NCBI GenBank assembly: GCA_024278285.1
Contig: JAJRTM010000705.1
Span: 1 to 5,203 of the forward strand
From: Planctomycetota bacterium
Lineage (GTDB): Bacteria; Planctomycetota; Planctomycetia; Planctomycetales; Planctomycetaceae
DNA: 5,203 nucleotides
Direction of reading: 5' to 3'
In this document: piece by piece, positions 1 through 5,203 of the stretch
Position numbering within the stretch: position 1 is the stretch's first letter
Layout of the letters: every line of letters starts with the position of its first letter
The notes under the pieces: generated by a model
Told to the model about the DNA's origin: nothing
The model's database searches: none
What the model saw: the letters and a program-made list of their open reading frames with translations, nothing else
Translations under genes and position numbers: made by a program

Positions 1-421
1 CAATTGTTCCCGTTCTATAGCCTGATTTTTTTATCACATTCGCCCAGGTTTTTATTTGAGGATCAAGCGTATTGGTTCCTGCGATGTGCATGAGATGTCG
101 ATGCTCTTTCTTGCCACGCGGGCGCGTTCCCACATTGAAAATACGATGCCGGGGAGTGTACTGCCCTGAAAGCAAACAGGCACGAGCCGGCGCACAGTTC
201 GCTGCACAGGAATAAGCATTGGTGAAAACCATTCCTTCTTTCGCCAGCCGATCCAGGTGAGGTGTCTCAAAAAAATCAGACCCCATGAACCCAGCATCTT
301 TCCAGCCGAAATCATCCAGGTAAATGAAAAGCACATTGGGGCGTTCAGAAGCATCCATCGGTCCTTGCAAAACATGCAAGCCGACGAGAATAACGCTCAG
401 CAGCAACATACATCGAACCAT
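1..421 (-). CDS. Type I (formylglycine) sulfatase, N-terminal part, 3' end outside window
   Basis: This is the first 140 residues of a secreted arylsulfatase-family enzyme, which hydrolyses sulfate esters, probably on a polysaccharide. Residues 1-24 look like a signal peptide: a short Arg-containing N-terminus, the hydrophobic run LLLSVILVGL, then MDA before SERPN. The core begins with RPNVLFIYLDDFGW, where D36 and D37 are the usual metal-binding aspartates. ETPHLDRLAKEGMVFTNAY leads to the sulfatase signature CAPAR (residues 76-80), with C76 the residue expected to become formylglycine; LLSGQYTPRH follows, as in the family. Planctomycete sulfatases are usually about 450-550 aa, so roughly two thirds lies beyond the left edge. 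The ATG at 421-419 has AGGA at 428-431, six bases upstream. It is divergent from the glycosidase at 972. Substrate cannot be told from this fragment. The frame is open across the whole stretch. Confidence 0.93.
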   Translation of the reverse strand, partial: MVRCMLLLSVILVGLHVLQGPMDASERPNVLFIYLDDFGWKDAGFMGSDFFETPHLDRLAKEGMVFTNAYSCAANCAPARACLLSGQYTPRHRIFNVGTRPRGKKEHRHLMHIAGTNTLDPQIKTWANVIKKSGYRTGTI

Positions 422-427
422 GTCTAA

Positions 428-431
428 TCCT
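428..431 (-). promoter_or_regulatory. Ribosome binding site of the sulfatase gene
   Basis: On the minus strand AGGA lies six bases before the ATG at 421. It is the clearest Shine-Dalgarno-like site in the window and fixes the sulfatase start. The other two complete 5' ends have no comparable site. Confidence 0.5.
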
Positions 432-522
432 GTTTTTAAGACGATAAATCGAGGGTAATAAGGGAACACTATTTCCAGTTAGGCTCTTATCAATGAAATG
501 CTGCGCAAAAGTGGCGGGATAT

Positions 523-632
523 TTTCAGGCGAGCCGGGGGTGTTAACCCCCTGGTTACTCTGCTGCCACAGATCGGCAACCAATTGGCACTTGAAAGTTA
601 CCAGGGTCATCACTGACCCGGCTCGCCTGAAA
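523..632. repeat. 110-bp inverted-repeat element (MITE-like or dispersed palindromic repeat)
   Basis: The ends are perfect 16-bp inverted copies: TTTCAGGCGAGCCGGG at 523-538 and its complement at 617-632. In the same pairing register, after a mostly unpaired 10-nt stretch on each side, CCCTGGT (549-555) pairs with ACCAGGG (600-606), and a few more pairs follow inward. The whole therefore forms one long imperfect hairpin. A second local hairpin sits inside the left arm: GGGGGT (536-541) and ACCCCC (546-551) with loop GTTA. It is GC-rich against AT-rich flanks. No clear target-site duplication or transposase is seen. That it is a dispersed genomic repeat is inferred from its form and from a general, unverified impression that similar sequences recur in planctomycete genomes. 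Confidence 0.65.
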
Positions 633-872
633 TTTGTTTTCTTCCGGTTTATCCGGGTTAGGAATAACCACTTAAAAAGTAGCTTACAGTAATGGATTCC
701 CCAACGCGAACTCATACTTCATCCAATCTACTCAGCATTCCTGATATACTTGCAACCTGTATTTTGTTAGAACTGGTCTCATGCATTGCCCCAGAAGAGT
801 TATGGCAATCTTTTTAATTGAAACCATATAGAAATAAAACAAACAATGTCATTAAATAGTTATCGCTGCAAA

Positions 873-902
873 TTGTTCAGGGCTACATATTTATTCTATA
901 TT
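873..902 (+). promoter_or_regulatory. Possible sigma70-type promoter of the glycosidase gene
   Basis: TTGTTC (873-878) and TATATT (897-902) are separated by 18 bp, a fair match to -35 and -10 boxes, and would start transcription about 60 bp before the ATG at 972. If real it lies inside the extra N-terminal stretch of the longer reading (start 846) and so favours the 972 start. AT-rich DNA yields such matches by chance, so this is weak. Confidence 0.22.
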
Positions 903-971
903 ACTAACGTTAAAAGTTTGCGAACGGCTCGCAAATTTTTAGAAAAACAATTTTTGGTTGCGGCTATCAAA

Positions 972-3143
972 ATGAACCAGCCGTGCTGGGTTAGCCTTGC
1001 CATCATAACGATTTCATTTATTTCGTCAGGTGCTCACGCAGAAGAGAAACCGAAGTACAAGCTGCCCGCATTTATTGTTCCGGGGCAGGAAAAGAAAATG
1101 GCCAGCCTGCAAGATTTGTTTGACCGGCACGATTCGCCGCACACTGCTTGTACATTGTGGGATGCGTGGTTACCGATGTCGATTTTTTGGCCTGCAACCG
1201 GAGATGATTATTCAGCAAAAAAAATGCGTGACTATTATCGCAATGTATTCCTTAGCAGATTCATTGATGCAGAAGGTTATGTCACGATGGATCAGCATAT
1301 CGGACTGGCTCATCCGAACGGCTGGCCTTTCCCGACCTGGCAGCAAGCGGGGGGAGCAGGCTGGCATTTTACACACGAGAACGATCATTACGCGAAGTTT
1401 CTTTCGGTCCCTTTAGCGACTCTTGAAGGCTGGAAGTTGGAGGGTATCCAACCGCAGGGGCTTGATAAAATACAAGGTTTGAAATTAAAGCTGACGCGAG
1501 CCAACGCAGTGCTGACTTCACCTGTTTGTAATGCAAAATCATTCGCGTCTCCATTTATTGTATTGCAGTGGGATCACAAACGACTCCCTGAAAATGTGAA
1601 ACCAGTGCTACAATGGACGACAACCGCTGCTCCCGAATTCAGCAAGGCGAGGCAAATTTCCTTCCAACCGGAAATGACCCAGAAAAAAGGGAACGGTCTC
1701 TCGTTCACCGCCATTCCTGTTTATCGACATGCACTTTGGAAAGGAAATATCAGGCAATTACGCATCCAATGGAATAATGATGCTCCGGTCGAACTCACTT
1801 TTCGGGCGATGCACACAGCGGTCGATACCAGGCACCCGATTACAAATATTTTGTTCGTGCAGGGATCGATTGAATATTTTAATTGGACAACAGATATCGA
1901 ATTCCTCCAAAAGAATATTTCACGATTACGAAGGGCAATAAAATATACAATCGATGAATTTTCGGTGATGGAAAATAATGGCATGCTTGTCAAATGGGTC
2001 GGACATAACGGGAAAGCGGGATTTGATGTGGCAGCCGATGGAACCAAAGATATTCATTATGGACAGGGCGTTGGCAACAATTATTGGGACTTACTCCCCT
2101 TTGGTCATCAAGATTGCCTGGCGACAATCTATCTGTTTGATGCCTTGAATCGACTTTCCATGTTAGAGTCACAGATCGCAACGCATCCTGAATGGAAAAT
2201 TGCTCCGCCGAAGCATCAATTCACCTCTGCCAAGCTGAGAGAGTTGGCATTACGAATCCGAAATTCTTCGACTCAACGATTCTGGAACAAAAAGACGAAT
2301 CGATTTGTTGCCTGCATCGACAGCGAGGGCATTGCACACGACTACGGTTTTACGTTTCTTAATTTGGAAGCCATTTATTATGGTTTTGCTACTGATCAAC
2401 AGGCACGGGAAATTATGGATTGGATCGAGGGAAAACGTATTGTCGAAACAGATACTTCGCAGGCGGATGACATCTATCACTGGGAATTTGCACCACGCGC
2501 CACCACGAAGCGGAATGTAGAGTGGTACGTCTGGGCGTGGCATGGCCCGGAAAGTAATCCGTGGGGAGGTCAGGTTCAGGATGGTGGGGCGGTCCTCGGA
2601 TTTTCTTATTTCGATATGATGTCAAGACTCAAAATCAACGGTCCGGACGACGCCTGGCAGCGGATGCAGACAATCCTTACCTGGTACGATAAAGTGCAAA
2701 AGCAGGGAGGCTATCGAGCTTACTATGCAAAACCGGGAAGAGGAACCTTGCAAGGCGGCGGTACTGCGGGCGGGCTTGGAATCGACCATGAATTCTTTGA
2801 GACCGTTCTTATCCCTCAAACAATGCTTTACGGATTTCTTGGTTTTAAGCCGATTCCTAGCGGATTTTCAATCAATCCGAAACTTCCAACCGCGTGGCCT
2901 TCACTGACCATCACGAGAATTCATGTGCAGGATCACGTGATAACAGTGACGGCATCCAAAGATGAAATTAAAATCGAAGCAAAACGGTTCACCAACAACG
3001 CATTAAATGTTCTGCTCCCAGAAGGAGACTGGACGGTACTGTCAGGACCAGCCAAGCTAAAAGAGACACAAGCAGTGATTCGGTTTGATTCAGAAAACAG
3101 AACTGCTGTTTTCGTTAAGGAACCCTCTGTAAATTCAAAGTAA
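972..3143 (+). CDS. Secreted glycoside hydrolase of the six-hairpin, (alpha/alpha)6-barrel type, family not assigned
   Basis: Probably an exported glycosidase of about 723 aa, complete. I chose the ATG at 972 because it places a typical signal peptide at the N-terminus: hydrophobic WVSLAIITISFIS, then AHA before EEKPKY (cleavage near residue 23). An in-frame ATG at 846 would add 42 residues in front and bury that signal. Neither start has a good Shine-Dalgarno site. After the signal comes a region rich in aromatic residues, with QHIGLAHPNGWPFPTWQQAGG near residues 108-128, then a beta-rich stretch to about 300. The helical barrel follows: YGQGVGNNYWDLLPFGHQD around 363-381, GGQVQDGGAVLGFSYFD around 532-548 and HEFFET at 606-611. 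The end (GFSINPKLPTAWPSLTI, about residue 631 on) resembles the C-terminal beta-sandwich seen in GH65-, GH78- and GH95-like enzymes. Catalytic acids cannot be named with confidence; D381 and the acidic residues of HEFFET are candidates. Family and substrate are inferred only broadly. Confidence 0.85.
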   Translation: MNQPCWVSLAIITISFISSGAHAEEKPKYKLPAFIVPGQEKKMASLQDLFDRHDSPHTACTLWDAWLPMSIFWPATGDDYSAKKMRDYYRNVFLSRFIDAEGYVTMDQHIGLAHPNGWPFPTWQQAGGAGWHFTHENDHYAKFLSVPLATLEGWKLEGIQPQGLDKIQGLKLKLTRANAVLTSPVCNAKSFASPFIVLQWDHKRLPENVKPVLQWTTTAAPEFSKARQISFQPEMTQKKGNGLSFTAIPVYRHALWKGNIRQLRIQWNNDAPVELTFRAMHTAVDTRHPITNILFVQGSIEYFNWTTDIEFLQKNISRLRRAIKYTIDEFSVMENNGMLVKWVGHNGKAGFDVAADGTKDIHYGQGVGNNYWDLLPFGHQDCLATIYLFDALNRLSMLESQIATHPEWKIAPPKHQFTSAKLRELALRIRNSSTQRFWNKKTNRFVACIDSEGIAHDYGFTFLNLEAIYYGFATDQQAREIMDWIEGKRIVETDTSQADDIYHWEFAPRATTKRNVEWYVWAWHGPESNPWGGQVQDGGAVLGFSYFDMMSRLKINGPDDAWQRMQTILTWYDKVQKQGGYRAYYAKPGRGTLQGGGTAGGLGIDHEFFETVLIPQTMLYGFLGFKPIPSGFSINPKLPTAWPSLTITRIHVQDHVITVTASKDEIKIEAKRFTNNALNVLLPEGDWTVLSGPAKLKETQAVIRFDSENRTAVFVKEPSVNSK

Positions 3144-3205
3144 CTATTTTTGAACGTTGCCTACACGCTAAATCGGTGAACTGGACTATGATGCTTGCGG
3201 GAAAA

Positions 3206-3230
3206 GTAGGATGGCGTGCTTGCACCCATC
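3206..3230 (+). repeat. Single REP-like palindrome headed by GTAG, in the convergent spacer
   Basis: GTAG (3206-3209) is followed at once by a hairpin: GATGG, one bulged C, GTGC, loop TT, then GCACCCATC. Apart from the bulge, all nine base pairs are perfect. A GTAG tetranucleotide directly 5' of a GC-rich palindrome is the known form of REP sequences moved by RAYT (TnpA-REP) transposases. It lies between the 3' ends of the glycosidase (3143) and the serine hydrolase (3291), a common REP position. Read on the minus strand the hairpin is followed by CTACTTTTC, so it may also act as a weak terminator for the serine hydrolase gene. No RAYT gene is in the window. Confidence 0.5.
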
Positions 3231-3290
3231 AAATGTGGTTTCCACTTCGTAAAGAGTTATGCGTGACCTACGATTCAGTCAAATAGTTTA

Positions 3291-4487
3291 TTAATGGTTT
3301 GGACAAATGGCAGCGGCGGCGATGGTGCTGATTCTTCCTGAGAGTCGGTTCACCGAACCTTTGCCGTCCGGGTGAACGCGGTTGCTGAGAAAGATGACGA
3401 AAAGTTTTTGTTCTGGATCGATCCAGAATGTTGTTCCCGTAAATCCGCCATGTCCAAAGGCAGATTGGGAAAAAAGATCGCCTCGATTTGAAGAATAAGC
3501 CGAACGAAAATCCCAACCTAATGTCCTGAAACCGCCGGGAACTTTCACTGGCGCAGTCATCAATTCAACCGTTTCGGGGCGCATCACGCGGTGACCATTC
3601 AAGCATCCTTTATTGATTAACATTTGCGCAAACAACGCAAGATCATTCGCGGTCGAAAACAGCCCGGCATGCCCTGCAATTCCTCCCAGCGCATAAGCCC
3701 TGGGATCATGTACCTCTCCCTTCATCCAATGATTACTTCGCTGTTGTGTGACCGCTGCCCTTTTCTTTAGTGCATCATTGGGAAGATATCCTGTTTCTCG
3801 CATACCGAGTGGTTCAAACAAATTTTGCTGAGAATATTCATGAATGTTCTTGCCAGAAACACGTTCGACAATTTCTGCCAATACGAGAAAGCCGACGTCG
3901 GAATAACGAAAATCTGTTCCCGGTTCGTAAACTGTTTTTAGTTCATGGATGAGCTGAAACGCTTCCGCGGGACCATTTTTGAAATCGTTGGTCGAATTAT
4001 CTGGGATCAAACCACTGGTGTGAGTCATCAGTTGTTTGACCGTGAGTTTCTCTTTTCCATTGACTGCGAATTCAGGAATATATTTGGCAACCGGTGCATC
4101 AACATCAACAAGTTTTCGTTCAGCCAGCGTCATGATGCTTGAAGCCGTTGCGACAGGTTTTGTCAGCGAAGCGAGATCAAAAACGGTATCGGGCTGCATC
4201 GGTATTTTCTGCGGTTTAATTTGCAGGTAGCCAAAAGCTTTGTGATACACAATATGCCCGCGATACCCGATGAGCACAACAGCCCCCGGCATTTTTTTTC
4301 GCGAAAGACCTTCGGTTACAATTTCATCAATAATTCGCAACCGTAACGAATCCATACCCAGCTTTTCAGGCGTACAACTTGGCAATGTTGCACTGCTTTG
4401 TAGTTCGTCTGCATAGCAAATGATGTTTGTGTTGATTAAACAGGAAAGTAAATAAGTTAAAATTGTCAGACGAAGCAAACCAGTCAT
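3291..4487 (-). CDS. Secreted serine hydrolase, class C beta-lactamase / PBP4B-like family
   Basis: A complete penicillin-binding-fold serine hydrolase of about 398 aa, acting outside the cytoplasm on an ester, a peptide or cell-wall material. Residues 1-27 form a hydrophobic signal segment ending near YADELQ. The catalytic motifs are all present: SLTK (S107 nucleophile, K110), YSD (Y195-D197, in place of YxN) and HGG (346-348, standing for KTG). QLMTHTSGL (about 152-160) and LFEPLGM (about 223-229) are typical of the family. HDPRAYALGGIAGHAGLFST (about 260-279) and SNRVHPDGKGSVN near the C-terminus mark the subfamily that includes E. coli YfeW/PBP4B and domains fused to beta-N-acetylglucosaminidases. 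The ATG at 4487-4485 is preferred to the in-frame TTG at 4496-4494, which has AGAGA directly against it. It lies downstream of the PmoA-like gene on the same strand and converges with the glycosidase. The substrate cannot be told from sequence; true beta-lactamase activity is unlikely. Confidence 0.93.
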   Translation of the reverse strand: MTGLLRLTILTYLLSCLINTNIICYADELQSSATLPSCTPEKLGMDSLRLRIIDEIVTEGLSRKKMPGAVVLIGYRGHIVYHKAFGYLQIKPQKIPMQPDTVFDLASLTKPVATASSIMTLAERKLVDVDAPVAKYIPEFAVNGKEKLTVKQLMTHTSGLIPDNSTNDFKNGPAEAFQLIHELKTVYEPGTDFRYSDVGFLVLAEIVERVSGKNIHEYSQQNLFEPLGMRETGYLPNDALKKRAAVTQQRSNHWMKGEVHDPRAYALGGIAGHAGLFSTANDLALFAQMLINKGCLNGHRVMRPETVELMTAPVKVPGGFRTLGWDFRSAYSSNRGDLFSQSAFGHGGFTGTTFWIDPEQKLFVIFLSNRVHPDGKGSVNRLSGRISTIAAAAICPNH

Positions 4488-4594
4488 GATATTCAATCTC
4501 TTTCAGAGAAAGTATTTTGTGGGAGAGGTAATAATATGAAGTATTCTGGTGGAGTTCCCCAAGAATAGTGCGCGCTCGGATAAGGAAGTAGGAA

Positions 4595-4718
4595 GTAGGG
4601 TGTGCTGTGCACACCAATCGTTTGAGTTTGATTTCCCGATCCTGCTTCATTACGAATTTAATTTCGTAAGAATGTTGCAAAATAAAAATACCATGATAGT
4701 GTGCACAGCACACCCTAC
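4595..4718. repeat. REPIN-like element: two GTAG-headed palindromes in inverted orientation
   Basis: The ends are perfect 20-bp inverted copies: GTAGGGTGTGCTGTGCACAC at 4595-4614 and its complement at 4699-4718. Each copy is itself GTAG followed by a hairpin; the left one is GGTGTGC, loop TGT, GCACACC (4599-4615), a perfect 7-bp stem. In the right copy the outermost pair is changed (A at 4698). The 84-bp middle is AT-rich and holds another hairpin, TTACGAA (4650-4656) with TTCGTAA (4663-4669). This matches the REPIN (inverted REP doublet) architecture of about 100 bp known from pseudomonads. The element starts seven bases past the stop codon of the PmoA-like gene and fills most of the spacer to the serine hydrolase. 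A 7-bp tandem, GGAAGTA twice (4584-4597), overlaps its left end. Confidence 0.7.
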
Positions 4719-4725
4719 GGCTGAA

Positions 4726-5203
4726 TTACTCTTTCACAAGGCGGGCTTGTAGTGGATGCGTATAATCTTTCCAGATTTGATTGGCTACGGCTGCATTTGG
4801 TTTTGCGGTGTGGACGCAATATCGATATCTGGAAACGAACGATTTTCCCGGTTCGATACTAAATTCTCCCAACTGAGCAGGCACAAAACAGAAATACGGC
4901 ATGGAAGGGTGCAAGCGAACCGGCTGTGGAAAGCGAAAGTTCTGAGGATGATCGAAAATCGTGACACCAACTCGTTCGCTATCTAGTGAACCGTGCATTT
5001 CGACCCAATTTGGTCGGGTCTGATTTCCATCGGCTCTTGTTTTTCCTTCGCTCGTCAGAAAGTCACACAAGTTTGCATCCGTCCATTCGGCAGAGCCACG
5101 AATGGTCATTCCGCCGTAATGATATTTTTCAATCAAGACCGGTTTTTCGGTGGCACAGGTTTGTGTGGAAATGATATCGAATAGAAAATGATCTTGAATC
5201 GCA
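4726..5203 (-). CDS. PmoA/DUF6807-family protein, C-terminal part, 5' end outside window
   Basis: The frame is open from the right edge to the TAA at 4728-4726 and gives the last 158 residues of a larger protein; the start lies outside. The stretch YHYGGMTIRGSAEWTD is followed by NWVEMHGSLDSERVGVTIFDHPQNFRFP (FDHP at about visible residues 83-86) and then FCFVPAQLGEFSIEPGKSFVSRYRYCVH. This pattern matches what I recognise as the C-terminal half of the PF14100 domain (DUF6807, named 'methane oxygenase PmoA'), common in planctomycetes and Bacteroidetes. Despite the name it is not a subunit of particulate methane monooxygenase; its biochemical role is unsettled, and it is often found near carbohydrate genes. 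A TTG at 5136-5134 could look like a start, but the frame and domain continue past it to the edge. The serine hydrolase follows 238 bp downstream on the same strand, separated by the REPIN-like element, so co-transcription is uncertain. Confidence 0.85.
   Translation of the reverse strand, partial: AIQDHFLFDIISTQTCATEKPVLIEKYHYGGMTIRGSAEWTDANLCDFLTSEGKTRADGNQTRPNWVEMHGSLDSERVGVTIFDHPQNFRFPQPVRLHPSMPYFCFVPAQLGEFSIEPGKSFVSRYRYCVHTAKPNAAVANQIWKDYTHPLQARLVKE

Larger units (their letters stand above)
422..971. other. Gene-poor divergent spacer between sulfatase and glycosidase
   Basis: These 550 bp separate two divergent genes. I see no convincing gene. Short open frames on both strands (about 498-692 plus, 479-715 minus) run through the inverted-repeat element at 523-632, lack ribosome binding sites and resemble no known family, so they are best read as translations of a repeat. 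The rest is AT-rich. An imperfect hairpin (646-654 with 661-669, two internal mismatches, loop GGGTTA) lies just beyond the repeat. The promoters for both flanking genes should be in this spacer. Confidence 0.6.

Noticed and set aside
52..375. 107-aa open frame on the minus strand
   Set aside because: It is an out-of-frame shadow; the frame starting at 421 carries the signal peptide, the DD metal residues and the CAPAR sulfatase signature.
646..669. Imperfect hairpin downstream of the 110-bp element considered as a terminator
   Set aside because: Two internal mismatches, no T-run, and no gene ends there on either strand.
745..750. TATACT as a -10 box upstream of the glycosidase
   Set aside because: No acceptable -35 box at 16-18 bp spacing.
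1217..1224. Run of eight A's in the glycosidase gene, and a matching run of eight T's at 4292-4299 in the serine hydrolase
   Set aside because: Both encode in-frame Lys-Lys-Met and the surrounding proteins continue normally. No second frame or early stop supports programmed slippage or phase variation.
4584..4597. Tandem GGAAGTA duplication considered as a target-site duplication of the REPIN-like element
   Set aside because: No matching copy lies on the far side of the element; two adjacent copies on one side are better explained by simple slippage.
4366..4713. 115-aa minus-strand frame upstream of the serine hydrolase
   Set aside because: It runs through the inverted repeat and overlaps the real gene start in another frame. 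Its Cys/His-rich bits (VCTAHPT) are just the translation of the palindrome and appear on both strands.
4549..4752. 67-aa plus-strand frame across the REPIN-like element
   Set aside because: Translation of the repeat with no ribosome binding site or family resemblance, overlapping the 3' end of the PmoA-like gene.

Overview
The window looks like chromosomal DNA from a planctomycete or a close relative. This is inferred from gene content: a secreted formylglycine sulfatase, a PmoA/DUF6807-family protein, a secreted six-hairpin-type glycosidase and a beta-lactamase-fold serine hydrolase. Long gene-poor spacers filled with palindromic repeats and weak or absent Shine-Dalgarno sites fit the same picture. 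The G+C content is moderate (roughly mid-40s percent by eye). No tRNA, rRNA, CRISPR array, transposase or phage gene was found.

Layout, left to right. (1) 1-421, minus strand: the N-terminal 140 residues of a type I sulfatase, with its 3' end outside the window. (2) 422-971: a gene-poor divergent spacer holding a 110-bp inverted-repeat element (523-632) and a possible promoter. (3) 972-3143, plus strand: a complete secreted (alpha/alpha)6-barrel-type glycosidase of about 723 aa. An in-frame ATG at 846 exists but is a poorer start because it buries the signal peptide. (4) 3144-3290: a convergent spacer with a single GTAG-headed palindrome (3206-3230). (5) 3291-4487, minus strand: a complete secreted serine hydrolase (class C beta-lactamase / PBP4B-like, 398 aa). 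(6) 4488-4725: a spacer holding a 124-bp element whose ends are perfect 20-bp inverted copies of a GTAG-headed palindrome, with the architecture of a REPIN (REP doublet). (7) 4726-5203, minus strand: the C-terminal 158 residues of a PmoA/DUF6807-family protein, with its 5' end outside the window.

How the genes may work together. At least three of the four products appear to be exported (the start of the fourth is not visible). A sulfatase divergent from a glycosidase suits desulfation and trimming of a sulfated polysaccharide, but no polysaccharide transporter or regulator is present to prove a dedicated locus. The serine hydrolase belongs to a subfamily linked with cell-wall or ester hydrolysis and may be unrelated to its neighbours.

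The most noteworthy signals are the non-coding repeats. There are two GTAG-headed palindromic elements, one singlet and one inverted doublet, which look like members of a REP/REPIN population mobilised by a RAYT transposase encoded elsewhere. A third, unrelated 110-bp inverted-repeat element lies in the sulfatase/glycosidase spacer. No complete new multi-gene system is visible.
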